The translations under genes were made by a program, and so were the position numbers. The notes under the pieces are model-generated. The model saw nothing but the letters and a program-made list of their open reading frames with translations, did no database searches and was not told the origin of the DNA. A stretch of 64,000 nucleotides of DNA, from positions 1 to 64,000 of the forward strand of contig NZ_BJYA01000017.1 in NCBI RefSeq assembly GCF_007991275.1, written 5' to 3'. Numbering within the stretch: the first letter of the stretch is position 1; each line of letters starts with the position of its first letter. Source of the stretch: Alkalibacillus haloalkaliphilus. GTDB taxonomy: Bacteria; Bacillota; Bacilli; Bacillales; Alkalibacillaceae. Below, piece by piece: positions 1 to 8,399 of the stretch.

Positions 1-35
1 AAATAATTGCTCGCCACCCCCTCTACGATTCATGC

Positions 36-65
36 TATAATACGGTTAACATAACGGTTGGAGTG
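36..65 (+). promoter_or_regulatory. -10 box and Shine-Dalgarno of the PucR-type regulator
   Basis: A perfect TATAAT lies at 36-41 and a GGAGTG Shine-Dalgarno at about 59-64, ahead of the ATG at 73. No good -35 hexamer is visible at the expected spacing, so an activator or an extended -10 is possible. Confidence 0.5.
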
Positions 66-72
66 ACTTTTA

Positions 73-921
73 ATGATCGAACAGCTGAAAACATTATATC
101 CGAGCATGACACAATTACATCAACCGATTGACAACTATATTACATTTATTGTGGACGATTCATTGTATGGCATTCCAAAAGATGACCTACCTGAAGAATC
201 GCTGACGCTCCTTCAAACACTGCTGCCGAATCAAGTGACTTCGGAAAAAGAGCAAGATTGGATTCATTTTTTAACAGGACAAGCGAGTGAGCCGCCAGAA
301 CGATTGGAAGCTTTCCGTGTTGTCGCTTTATATGTTCAGTCTACTTTTGAACCGTCACTTTTGGAAAATACGTTAAAGGATGTACTCGGTAAAAAGCTCA
401 TCTTCGTTTGGCAAAATAATAATTTAGCAATCGTCTTGGAGCCACTTGAATTAGATGAAGCTCCATTGCAATTTCATGAAGTGATTGATATTTTGTCGAA
501 CGATTTAGAAGTAAAGCTATCGATTTTCCAAACAGAAACTGATCACGCGATTGAGCTTTTACCTAAACTATATAACTGGACCATTCAAGTTGCGGACAAG
601 TTATTAAAATCGGCTCACCAGCGCGTGTTAACCCAAAGTGAAGCGCTCATGCCAACCATGATTGAAAGTTTAAATGAGGATGATCGTGATTTTTTCATAA
701 AATCGGTCTTAAATGATGCGATTAACGATTTGGACTTGCTAAAGACTATTCAAACGACAATTGAACATCAAGTGAATATATCGGTTGTAGCCAAGCAGTT
801 GTACATGCATCGTAACACCGTGCAAAAGCGGATTGAAAAATTTTACGAGCTAACGGGGCTTGATGTGCGCCAGTTTGAAGACGCGTTAAAAGCCTACGTC
901 TGTATTAAATATTTAACGTAA
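73..921 (+). CDS. PucR/CdaR-type helix-turn-helix transcriptional regulator
   Basis: 282 aa. The last ~60 residues form the PucR C-terminal HTH: SVVAKQLYMHRNTVQKRIEK followed by a GLD-containing segment, the typical sugar-diacid/purine regulator signature. The N-terminal 200 residues contain no domain I can name with certainty. Regulators of this class often activate neighbouring catabolic genes; in Bacillus subtilis a related gene (ysfB) sits beside the glycolate oxidase genes. Here glcD-glcF lie 3.2 kb downstream, beyond a nag operon, so control of glcDF is a reasonable but unproven inference. The ATG at 73 has a good Shine-Dalgarno. The gene converges on rpiR and shares a perfect bidirectional terminator with it. 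Confidence 0.8.
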   Translation: MIEQLKTLYPSMTQLHQPIDNYITFIVDDSLYGIPKDDLPEESLTLLQTLLPNQVTSEKEQDWIHFLTGQASEPPERLEAFRVVALYVQSTFEPSLLENTLKDVLGKKLIFVWQNNNLAIVLEPLELDEAPLQFHEVIDILSNDLEVKLSIFQTETDHAIELLPKLYNWTIQVADKLLKSAHQRVLTQSEALMPTMIESLNEDDRDFFIKSVLNDAINDLDLLKTIQTTIEHQVNISVVAKQLYMHRNTVQKRIEKFYELTGLDVRQFEDALKAYVCIKYLT

Positions 922-922
922 A

Positions 923-948
923 AATTCCCTTGGGTACCCAAGGGAATT
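923..948. terminator. Bidirectional intrinsic terminator
   Basis: A perfect 26-bp palindrome (13 bp per arm, arm AATTCCCTTGGGT) lies between two convergent genes. A-rich sequence on the left and TATT on the right allow it to act on both strands. It overlaps the stop codon of rpiR. Confidence 0.8.
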
Positions 949-1813
949 ATTCATCTCGAATGTATGAAATGGCTTCTCGCGTCTGGTCGATATAGTCGAC
1001 GGCTTGTTCGTATTGAACCGATGCTAAACACATGAAAAGCATATCAATAATATGTAATTGCGCAATTCGTGATGATGTCGCACCACTTCTAAACGTTGCT
1101 TCACGCGCTGCTGAAGTATGTAACGTAATGTCTGATAGATCAGCAACTTTTGAGCGCCCATACTTCGTAATGCTGATTGTCTTCGTTCCATTTTTCTTCG
1201 CCAACCCTAACACTTTCGCCACTTCATTCGTCTCACCGGAAAAAGAAATGCCTACAACAACATCTTTTTCACCTTTATTGGCAACCGTCGTAGCGGCCAT
1301 ATGTAGATCTGAAAAAGCTTGAACATGCTTATTAATTCTTACAAACTTCTGCTCCGCATCTTTGGCTGCAATATATGAAGCACCAAATCCTACAAAAATG
1401 ATTGATTCAGCTTCAATTAAACACTCGATCGCTTGCTTCAAACGTTTCGAGTCCAAAATATCAACTGTTTCTTTTAACGTTTGCATCGTATTAGATGTTG
1501 CTTTTTCGATAATGTTATCGAAACTTTCATGCGGCTCTATATCGCGGTAATCTGTAGATGACTCTACTTGCAAGTCGCCTGCAACACGCAACTTAAACTC
1601 CTGGAAACTTTTGAAACCTAACGACTTACACATGCGAATGACCGCTGCACTACTCGTTTGACTTGCCTTACCAAGCGCCATCGCCGTCATCTGAATCGAT
1701 TCCTCAGGATTTTCAATGACATATTCTGCGATCTTGCGTTCAGAATTAGGCAAGTGCGCAACCATTTCTTTTAATATAATTAATCCACCTTTTAAATCAG
1801 ACAAAGACCTCAT
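947..1813 (-). CDS. RpiR/MurR-family transcriptional regulator (HTH + SIS)
   Basis: 288 aa. N-terminal RpiR HTH_6 domain (about residues 1-77, with TAMALGKASQTSSAAVIRMC as the helix region), then a SIS phosphosugar-binding domain (about 125-265, containing IIFVGFGASYIAAKDAEQK). The family senses sugar phosphates such as GlcNAc-6-P or MurNAc-6-P. It is the third gene of nagA-nagB-rpiR, so control of amino-sugar use is likely. The ATG at 1813 directly abuts its GGAG; a TTG at 1804 (giving SDLKGG at the N-terminus) has better spacing and may be the true start. A 290-bp repeat array separates it from nagB. Confidence 0.88.
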   Translation of the reverse strand: MRSLSDLKGGLIILKEMVAHLPNSERKIAEYVIENPEESIQMTAMALGKASQTSSAAVIRMCKSLGFKSFQEFKLRVAGDLQVESSTDYRDIEPHESFDNIIEKATSNTMQTLKETVDILDSKRLKQAIECLIEAESIIFVGFGASYIAAKDAEQKFVRINKHVQAFSDLHMAATTVANKGEKDVVVGISFSGETNEVAKVLGLAKKNGTKTISITKYGRSKVADLSDITLHTSAAREATFRSGATSSRIAQLHIIDMLFMCLASVQYEQAVDYIDQTREAISYIRDE

Positions 1814-1825
1814 CTCCTTTTATTA

Positions 1826-2115
1826 TTTTGGCGTTCAGCTGTGATTTTTGGCGTTCGTGCCAGTTTTTTTGGCGCTTGTGAAATTTATTTGGCGTTCACT
1901 GGTGCTTTTTTGGCGCTTGTGAATTTAATTTGGCGCTTGCTGGTACTTTTTTGGCGCTCGCTAAATTAATTTGGCGCTTACACCGATTTTTTGGCGCTTG
2001 CAGATTTTATTTGGCGCTAAATTTTATCAGCATTCGCCCACTTTTATCAGCGCTCAGACCAATTTATCAGCATTCGCCCACTTTTATCAGCGCCCAGCAA
2101 AATTTATCAGCGCTC
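1826..2115. repeat. Array A1: 20/21-bp periodic TTTGGCG and TTTATCAGC units
   Basis: Fifteen units. GGCG cores start at 1830, 1850, 1871, 1891, 1912, 1932, 1953, 1973, 1993 and 2013, an alternation of 20 and 21 bp. Then TCAGC cores start at 2027, 2047, 2067, 2087 and 2107, exactly 20 bp apart. Odd and even units differ in their spacer sequence. The array lies between nagB and rpiR, which are transcribed in the same direction. Reading frames through it are accidental. Its words reappear inverted in the array at 25.4 kb. Confidence 0.9.
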
Positions 2116-2130
2116 ACCACTGTACTGCTT

Positions 2131-2835
2131 TCAATTCAACACTTTCACACCGCCTGATACCAACGTCACGTTCGGATGTTCATGTAAAATGCTCGCTGGG
2201 AATTGTTCATTAACATCACCTTGTAACAACCGGTTAACGGCTTGTTGTTTATCTTCGCCGTAGACGAGCAAAATAATTTGGTCTGCCTCCATGATCGTTT
2301 CAATTCCCATCGTAATCGCTTTTTTCGGAACTTCATTTAAACTGTTAAAAAATCGTGCGTTAGCTTTTCGAGTCGTTTCGGCCAAATCAACAACATGGGT
2401 GCGCGATGAAAATGGGGTGCCTGGTTCATTAAAGCCGATATGACCATTATGCCCTAAACCGAGTACTTGCAAATCGATGCCGCCGTGCTGGTTAATGAGT
2501 TGTTCGTATCGCTCACACTCGGCCGCTAAGTCAGCTGCTTCACCGTCTGGAATCAACGTTTCGCCAACACGAATATGTTGAAACAAATTCTCCTCCATAA
2601 AACTTCGATAACTTTGCGGGTGATCAGAACTAATGCCGACATATTCATCTAAGTTAAACGTCACCGCTTGCGATAAATCAGCTGAACGTTTAACTAACTC
2701 CTGATACATCCCTTTTGGCGTACTGCCGGTTGCTAACCCTAAAGTTGAATTAGGCTTTTTCTCGACTTGATTCATCATTAACTCTGCTGCTGTTTGACTA
2801 AAATTTTCATAACGATTAACTTTTATGTGCCTCAT
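2131..2835 (-). CDS. nagB: Glucosamine-6-phosphate deaminase
   Basis: 234 aa. Converts glucosamine-6-P to fructose-6-P and ammonia in the cytosol. Family motifs are clear: LATGSTPKGMY near residue 36, NLDEYVGI with the catalytic Asp, and GLGHNGHIGFNEPG with the catalytic His, followed by T...R contacts. The frame is open to 2886, but the ATG at 2835 (MRHIKVNRYENF) has an AAAGGAG Shine-Dalgarno, so the longer version is rejected. It overlaps the end of nagA by 20 bp, implying translational coupling. A second copy lies at 39.2 kb in the sialic-acid operon. Confidence 0.96.
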   Translation of the reverse strand: MRHIKVNRYENFSQTAAELMMNQVEKKPNSTLGLATGSTPKGMYQELVKRSADLSQAVTFNLDEYVGISSDHPQSYRSFMEENLFQHIRVGETLIPDGEAADLAAECERYEQLINQHGGIDLQVLGLGHNGHIGFNEPGTPFSSRTHVVDLAETTRKANARFFNSLNEVPKKAITMGIETIMEADQIILLVYGEDKQQAVNRLLQGDVNEQFPASILHEHPNVTLVSGGVKVLN

Positions 2836-3961
2836 AACTGATGACTCCTTTGCAATACGTTGAATGAATATTAAATTGATCATCAACTAATAAAAAGTCA
2901 GCATCTTTCCCGACTGCAATGCTGCCTTTCAAGTCCCACACTCCATACTGTTTAGCTGGATTTTCGGCTGTCATTTTAATAACATCGTGAAAGCTAGCTT
3001 CACAAAGTTCAAGCATGCGTCTAACTGCTTCATCCATCGTTAAAACACTACCTGCAAGTGTTCCGTCAGTTAAAGTAGCGCTCTGTCCCTCAACTGTTAC
3101 AGTATGACTGCCTAGCGTGTATGTGCCATCGCTTAAGCCTTTCGCACGCATCGCATCTGTAATCATCAATATTTTGTCCGGACCTAACGTCTTATACAAA
3201 ATTTTGACCATATCATCTGAGACGTGAATGCCATCGACGATCAACTCACTTTTCAACTCATCCATTAACATCGCCGCTCCAACAGCACCAACTTCACGGT
3301 GATGAACACCATTCATCGCATTGCACAAATGTGTTAACTGCCTTAAACCTTCACGACAAGCTTGTTCAATGTCTTGGAAACTCGCATCTGTATGCCCTGC
3401 GGATGCAATAACGCCTCGTTCATCTAAATAACGAATTAACTGACTAGCACCGTCAAGCTCTGGCGCTAACGTCATCGCTTTTACAGTACCAGTATCAGCC
3501 CAGCGCTTCGCCACGTCTAGGTCTGGCTCAATAATACACTCTGGCGGTTGTGCGCCTGCTTTTGACTTTTCAATAAAAGGGCCTTCTACATGAGCGCCGA
3601 GAACTTCAGCTTGCCCTTGTTTCGATGAATATTGAGCGATCGTATTTACGACTTGGTCTAATTCATCTAGCGGACTCGTTAAAGTCGTTGCCAAAAAAGC
3701 CGTTGTCCCTTCTTTTGGCAGAGCTTCCGCTATTTTCTCTAAAGCTTGTTCAGTACCATCCATTACATCAAAGCCAGAAGCACCGTGGATATGGGTGTCT
3801 ATAAAACCCGGAACAAGGTTTAGCCCTTTTCCGTCGACTATCTCTCCGCCTTTCAATGGCTTGTGATGGATTGCGACAATACGCCCATCTTCTACTGTAA
3901 TTGCCCCGTCAACAATGACTTCATCTTCTAAATATAAATTGACGTGATTAATTGAGAACAT
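2816..3961 (-). CDS. nagA: N-acetylglucosamine-6-phosphate deacetylase
   Basis: 381 aa. Removes acetate from GlcNAc-6-P to feed NagB. It is an amidohydrolase-fold enzyme with the metal HxH motif IDTHIHG near residue 55, EGPFI with a metal Glu, HLCNAM, and the catalytic Asp in ITDAMRAKGL. Length is normal for the family. The ATG at 3961 has an AAAGGAG Shine-Dalgarno. It is the first gene of nagA-nagB-rpiR and is divergent from glcD across a 129-bp AT-rich promoter region. Confidence 0.96.
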   Translation of the reverse strand: MFSINHVNLYLEDEVIVDGAITVEDGRIVAIHHKPLKGGEIVDGKGLNLVPGFIDTHIHGASGFDVMDGTEQALEKIAEALPKEGTTAFLATTLTSPLDELDQVVNTIAQYSSKQGQAEVLGAHVEGPFIEKSKAGAQPPECIIEPDLDVAKRWADTGTVKAMTLAPELDGASQLIRYLDERGVIASAGHTDASFQDIEQACREGLRQLTHLCNAMNGVHHREVGAVGAAMLMDELKSELIVDGIHVSDDMVKILYKTLGPDKILMITDAMRAKGLSDGTYTLGSHTVTVEGQSATLTDGTLAGSVLTMDEAVRRMLELCEASFHDVIKMTAENPAKQYGVWDLKGSIAVGKDADFLLVDDQFNIHSTYCKGVISYEAHKS

Positions 3962-4027
3962 ACAGAGCTCTCCTTTATATGTTAAACTTTTATTTTAAGT
4001 AATATTAATAAAATTCGTAATATTATT

Positions 4028-4082
4028 TTAACATATTCGAATTCATATTATAATAGAGACACGAAAACTTTACTTAAAGGAG
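4028..4082 (+). promoter_or_regulatory. Probable promoter and Shine-Dalgarno of glcD
   Basis: A perfect TATAAT at 4049-4054 has a TTAACA at 4028-4033 (spacer only 15 bp, so imperfect), followed by AAAGGAG at 4076-4082 ahead of the ATG at 4091. The surrounding intergenic region is very AT-rich and also holds the divergent nagA promoter. Confidence 0.5.
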
Positions 4083-4090
4083 TGCTTCAC

Positions 4091-5497
4091 ATGTCTAAGG
4101 CATGGCTCGATGAACTAACTGAAGTCGTCGGTGAACAATATATTCAAACGAAAAAATCGTCACTCATTGCTTATTCATTTGATGCAACACCTAACTTTCA
4201 AGCGCTACCAGACGCTGTCATCTCACCGAAAAGCACATTAGAAATACAACAAATCGTCAAAATTTGTGCCAAGCATCATATCCCTATTGTACCCCGAGGG
4301 TCTGGAACAAATCTAGCAGCTGGCACTACACCTACTCAAGGCGGTGTTGTCATTTTATTTACTAGAATGAACAAAATTATAGAACTAGATGAAGAAAACT
4401 TAACGATCACCGTTCAGCCCGGCGTCATTACTGAAACGATTTGCCACACTGTAGAGGAAAAAGGGTTATTTTACCCACCTGATCCAAGCTCGATGAAAAT
4501 ATCAACAATCGGTGGCAACATTAACGAAAACTCTGGAGGTTTACGTGGGTTGAAATACGGTGTGACAAAAGACTACGTTCTCGGTCTAGAGGTCGTACTA
4601 GCAAACGGTGAAGTCATTCGCACAGGTGGGAAACTCGCTAAAGATGTCGCAGGTTATGACTTAACTTGTCTACTAGTAGGATCGGAAGGCACTTTAGGAA
4701 TCATCACTGAAGCAACATTAAAATTAATTCCAGAACCTGAATCAAAACAAACATTACTAGCAACCTATGATTCTATTGAAAAAGCAGCCGAAACAGTCTC
4801 TAGCATTATCGCAAACAAGATGACACCCGCAACGCTTGAATTTATCGATCAACCGACAATTAAAGCTGTGGAAGACTTCTCACAAGTAGGACTTCCAACG
4901 AATGCCCAAGCGGTTTTACTAATTGAACAAGATGGGCCAGCACAATTAGCTGAACGTGACATTCAAACGATCGAACAACTTGCCGTGACACATGGCGCAA
5001 TTAACACATCAATCGCCGAGACCGAAACAGAAGCGCACAATTTAAGAGAAGCTCGCCGAACCGCACTATCAGCACTAGCAAGACTTAGCCCAACAACCAT
5101 TTTAGAAGATGCGACTGTCCCACGTTCTGAAATCGCAACAATGGTTAATGCCATTAACGACATTGCGAAGAAGCATAACGTCACGATTGCTACTTTCGGT
5201 CATGCAGGTGATGGTAACCTTCACCCAACATGCACCACCGACTTACGCAACGAAGACGAATGGGAACGAGTCGAGCAAGCATTTGAAGACATTTTTGAAA
5301 AAGCGATCGAACTAGGTGGAACAATCACAGGCGAACACGGCGTTGGGGAAATGAAATCGCCTTATTTAGAATGGAAAGTCGGCGAACAAGGACTACAAGT
5401 AATGAAACAACTGAAGCAAGCTTTTGACCCACACAACATTATGAACCCGGTCAAAATGTTTGCGAAATCAACACGCAAAAGGGTGGTGGTCAAGTGA
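4091..5497 (+). CDS. glcD: Glycolate oxidase FAD-binding subunit GlcD
   Basis: 468 aa. Oxidises glycolate or a related 2-hydroxyacid, passing electrons via FAD to the FeS partner GlcF. An FAD-binding type 4 domain occupies the N-terminal half (VPRGSGTNLAAG near residue 70; GGLRGLKYGVTKDYV). A C-terminal FAD-oxidase domain carries HAGDGNLHPT and GEHGVGEMK, which hold the substrate-site His residues. A GTG at 4082 is in frame but lies inside the Shine-Dalgarno, so the ATG at 4091 is preferred. It overlaps glcF by 4 bp (GTGA). No GlcE gene is present, as in Bacillus subtilis ysfCD. Confidence 0.93.
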   Translation: MSKAWLDELTEVVGEQYIQTKKSSLIAYSFDATPNFQALPDAVISPKSTLEIQQIVKICAKHHIPIVPRGSGTNLAAGTTPTQGGVVILFTRMNKIIELDEENLTITVQPGVITETICHTVEEKGLFYPPDPSSMKISTIGGNINENSGGLRGLKYGVTKDYVLGLEVVLANGEVIRTGGKLAKDVAGYDLTCLLVGSEGTLGIITEATLKLIPEPESKQTLLATYDSIEKAAETVSSIIANKMTPATLEFIDQPTIKAVEDFSQVGLPTNAQAVLLIEQDGPAQLAERDIQTIEQLAVTHGAINTSIAETETEAHNLREARRTALSALARLSPTTILEDATVPRSEIATMVNAINDIAKKHNVTIATFGHAGDGNLHPTCTTDLRNEDEWERVEQAFEDIFEKAIELGGTITGEHGVGEMKSPYLEWKVGEQGLQVMKQLKQAFDPHNIMNPVKMFAKSTRKRVVVK

Positions 5498-6798
5498 CAT
5501 CACAGTCGATTACACAAGCTTTTCAAGAACGCATTAGCGAAGGTGAGTTACTGAACTGTATGCGGTGTGGCTTTTGCCTGCCTGCATGCCCAACTTACGT
5601 CGAAACACAAGATGAAGTCCACTCTCCACGCGGGCGAATTTCACTTATGATGGCTGTTCGTAACGGTGAAATTGAGGAGGTTGAAGAAGTTGAAGACTCG
5701 CTTAACGTCTGTTTAGGCTGCCGCGCTTGTGAACCAGCTTGCCCAGCCGGCGTTAACTATGGCCATATGTTAGAAGAAGCTCGGGCGATTTTTCATGAAC
5801 ATAAAAAAGTGCCACTAAAAGAAAAAGCATTGCGTCAAACTACGTTGAATACACTCTTTCAAGATCAAAGTAAAATGGAGAAAGCCACGAGTTTACTAGG
5901 CTTTTATCAACGATCAGGCTTACAAAAAACGAGTCGTAAACTTAAAGTGATGAACTTCTTCCCTGAACATATGCGACAAATGGAGCAAGTTTTACCGAAA
6001 ATCACGAAACGAAAAGACCGACAAGACGCCGCTCACTTCCCAAGTGAAACAGAAACAAAAGCAACGGTCGCTATGTTCCGCGGTTGTCTAATGGACACGA
6101 TGTTTTACGAAACGAATCAGTCGACGATTAAACTACTTAATAAAGCCGGTTGCGACGTTGTGGTCCCAGATACTCAGGGCTGCTGCGGCGCGTTACACGG
6201 TCATAGTGGCGAAAAGAATGGCTCGGTCAATCTCGCTAAACAAAATATTCAAGCCTTTGAACAAGTTGAAGCAGACTACATTATAACTAACGCTGGCGGT
6301 TGTGGCGCCTTTTTACATGACTACGGTCACCTACTAAAAGATGATGGCGAATGGTCAGAACGTGCTCAGCAATTTTCTAATAAAATTGTAGACTTTTCAT
6401 CTATACTAGTCGATTTGAATTTCGTGGAAAATGCGAAGCTTAAAGTAGACCGACAAATCGTCACATATCAAGATTCGTGTCATTTGCGAAATGTCATGGG
6501 CGTAAGTGAAGCACCGCGTAAGCTCATCCAAGCTATTGAAAACGTTGAGTACAAAGAAATGCCCCAAGCCGATCAATGCTGCGGGTCAGCAGGAATTTAC
6601 AACTTAACCCAACCCGACATGTCGATGCAAATACTAGATCATAAAATGCAAAAAGTTGAAACGACCCAGGCGACGACGATTGTAACGACGAATCCCGGTT
6701 GCCTTCTACAAATGAAACTTGGCATTGAACGACAAAACCAATCTGAACAAGTCCGCGCTGTTCATTTGGCTGACTTATTATTAGAAGCTTGTTGCTAG
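5494..6798 (+). CDS. glcF: Glycolate oxidase iron-sulfur subunit GlcF
   Basis: 434 aa. Carries two [4Fe-4S] ferredoxin motifs, CMRCGFCLPACP (near residue 22) and CLGCRACEPACP (near residue 73), followed by two CCG domains (CCGALHGHSG and CCGSAGIYNL), as in glycolate oxidase and heterodisulfide-reductase-like subunits. The GTG start overlaps the glcD stop, indicating coupled translation into one membrane-associated dehydrogenase complex. The gene is followed by a strong intrinsic terminator. Confidence 0.93.
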   Translation: MTSQSITQAFQERISEGELLNCMRCGFCLPACPTYVETQDEVHSPRGRISLMMAVRNGEIEEVEEVEDSLNVCLGCRACEPACPAGVNYGHMLEEARAIFHEHKKVPLKEKALRQTTLNTLFQDQSKMEKATSLLGFYQRSGLQKTSRKLKVMNFFPEHMRQMEQVLPKITKRKDRQDAAHFPSETETKATVAMFRGCLMDTMFYETNQSTIKLLNKAGCDVVVPDTQGCCGALHGHSGEKNGSVNLAKQNIQAFEQVEADYIITNAGGCGAFLHDYGHLLKDDGEWSERAQQFSNKIVDFSSILVDLNFVENAKLKVDRQIVTYQDSCHLRNVMGVSEAPRKLIQAIENVEYKEMPQADQCCGSAGIYNLTQPDMSMQILDHKMQKVETTQATTIVTTNPGCLLQMKLGIERQNQSEQVRAVHLADLLLEACC

Positions 6799-6990
6799 AA
6801 AAGCTTGATAAAGTTTATAACGCTTGGATTTAGTGATCCAAGCGTTTTTTGTAATGAAGTAAATCTTGTTTCATAATTATAATAATCCTCCACGACTTGG
6901 TACCATCTTTTCATGACCGCCTTGTTTAACTCTTGTCCCGTTACTTGAATTGGAAACACCCCTAAATAATCCCTAATTCTTTTTGAATCT
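6795..6990 (-). pseudogene. Unrecognised minus-strand ORF fragment
   Basis: Between glcF and the YciI-like gene, the minus strand stays open for about 60 codons, from an upstream TAA near 6990 to a TAG at 6795. The predicted segment (for example KAVMKRWYQVVEDYYNYET) looks protein-like rather than random. There is no convincing start codon with a Shine-Dalgarno, and the 3' part overlaps the glcF terminator. I do not recognise the family. It may be a decayed gene end or chance. Confidence 0.25.
6821..6850 (+). terminator. Intrinsic terminator after glcF
   Basis: Stem CGCTTGGAT / ATCCAAGCG with a short loop is followed by TTTTTT, 22 bp after the glcF stop. Confidence 0.85.
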
Positions 6991-7321
6991 TATGTTTGTA
7001 ATCAATATATCCTTGGTCAAAACCTGGGTTTTCATTTTCAATTTTGCTCATTTTATAATCCCATTGTTTTATTTCAAAACTGAAAATACCATTTTTAACG
7101 GTAGGATCATTTTCAATGAATTTAACAACATCCTCTTCCTTGTCAGCATCAATAACTATTGCTCCTCCAGTTGAACCTCCAAATGGTCCAGCTAAGACTA
7201 TATTTCCTTTATTATATTCGGTTTGAACATACACAGCATGTTCAGGCATAAACGGTTGATTATGCAATACTACACCATCTCTCCAATTTATAGATGGAGT
7301 TAACAATATCAGGTATCTCAT
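6962..7321 (-). CDS. YciI-like (YCII-related domain) protein
   Basis: 119 aa from the ATG at 7321, which sits 8 bp after AAAGGGG. A longer in-frame reading to 7435 adds residues without a Shine-Dalgarno and is rejected. It shows the compact ferredoxin-like YCII pattern: N-terminal beta strand MRYLILLTP, a His-containing PEHAVYV segment, AGPFGGSTGGAIVI, and a DADKEEDVVKFIENDP helix with the family DP motif. Family members are small cytosolic proteins of uncertain, possibly enzymatic, role. It is part of an AT-rich block of small unrelated genes. Confidence 0.75.
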   Translation of the reverse strand: MRYLILLTPSINWRDGVVLHNQPFMPEHAVYVQTEYNKGNIVLAGPFGGSTGGAIVIDADKEEDVVKFIENDPTVKNGIFSFEIKQWDYKMSKIENENPGFDQGYIDYKHKIQKELGII

Positions 7322-7473
7322 CGACATTTCCCCTTTAAAATAAAATTTTCGTTCTAGTCCCCGTTTGTTCAAGAAGGGTTTAGTTATATTTAAAAATACT
7401 AGAGTAATTGATAAAGGAAGATTTGTAATTTTCACTTCTTCTCCAGAACAAACTTTACAACGTTATTATTAAA

Positions 7474-7776
7474 TTATATTTTGTAACTTATTTTACTTTC
7501 CCACTTATTCAACTTTTCACTAACTAAATTTCGGAACTCTTCTTCATCTTCAGATAACTTATAATACATAGCTAAGGCGACCAAAACAACATCGATACAT
7601 TCCTCTTTTACATCATCGATTCCTAATTGCTTATAGTCACTCCCACTTGCTTTTAGATAAGATAATACAGCTTGAGAAGTTTCACCAACTTCCTCGGTTA
7701 ACTTTAATGCCATTTGTTCTAACGTTTTTGGTTCTCTTTCGCTAAGTGATTTTATTTCTGTTAGCAATTGCTCCAT
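7474..7776 (-). CDS. MazG-like nucleotide pyrophosphohydrolase
   Basis: 100 aa. All-alpha MazG/dUTPase-like fold: the metal-binding EEVGE (LTEEVGETSQAVLSY, about residues 27-41) and a second acidic helix EECIDVVLVALAMYY (about 58-72) form the usual four-helix active site. Such proteins hydrolyse (d)NTPs to monophosphates; the substrate is not predictable. The ATG follows AGAGGTGAGAG. It is separated from the GNAT gene by 31 bp and may be cotranscribed with it. Confidence 0.72.
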   Translation of the reverse strand: MEQLLTEIKSLSEREPKTLEQMALKLTEEVGETSQAVLSYLKASGSDYKQLGIDDVKEECIDVVLVALAMYYKLSEDEEEFRNLVSEKLNKWESKISYKI

Positions 7777-7807
7777 GATCTCTCACCTCTTTTAGATAAA
7801 ATTAGTA

Positions 7808-8299
7808 CTACTTACCATTTATGTATAACGATAAACTCATTATAAACTGCTCACCAATAGGACCCATTTTCCGCCTGCCTGTATCTTTATAGCCTATTTT
7901 AGAGTACAGTTTCTGAGCAGGAATGTTCTTATGATTAACAGCCAGTACAATCTCGTTACAGTTGGGAAATTCAGTCTTAACAAATTCATTTAATAACAAC
8001 ATAGCCTGTTTAGCATATCCTTTTCCTTGATTCGTTTGATTAATAGATAATGAAGTTAACAACATTGCATTTGGGTTGTCTGTATACTCCTTTACACGTT
8101 CCGTTGAATGTAATAAAAAGAATCCTACAGGCTCATTTTCGTTTACTATAACAATTCTAAATTGACCTTCTGTGACCTCAGAATATTTGCTCGGTAAAGC
8201 AGTGAATTGTGCTTGCTCTTCAGGAAGTTCAAACGATTTTAAGTCATCTAAATACTCATCTGAGAAATGTTCTAACTTTATGTGATTAACTGTTTTCAT
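7808..8299 (-). CDS. GNAT-family N-acetyltransferase
   Basis: 163 aa. Motif A region LSINQTNQGKGYAKQAM (about residues 84-100) contains the acetyl-CoA-binding Q-x-x-G-x-G/A pattern. Downstream AVNHKNIPAQKLYSKIGYKD is the motif B signature. The acceptor is unknown. The gene is AT-rich, unlike the surrounding sugar operons. The ATG follows AAAGGGG with a rather long spacer. Confidence 0.85.
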   Translation of the reverse strand: MKTVNHIKLEHFSDEYLDDLKSFELPEEQAQFTALPSKYSEVTEGQFRIVIVNENEPVGFFLLHSTERVKEYTDNPNAMLLTSLSINQTNQGKGYAKQAMLLLNEFVKTEFPNCNEIVLAVNHKNIPAQKLYSKIGYKDTGRRKMGPIGEQFIMSLSLYINGK

Positions 8300-8399
8300 G
8301 GGATGATATTCCCCTTTGCATTTTTTACATATCGGTGAATGTTATTCTATATCTAACTAAAATGCATTTTGCTTTTTTAGTTGATCTACCCGACACAAA

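Noticed and set aside
1826-2115. Array A1 (and the other arrays) as CRISPR
   Set aside because: The period is only 20-21 bp, no conserved repeat of 23 bp or more alternates with unique 30-bp spacers, and no cas gene is in the window.
2836-3000. glmS-type ribozyme near nagB
   Set aside because: nagB starts inside the end of nagA; there is no leader and no ribozyme core sequence.
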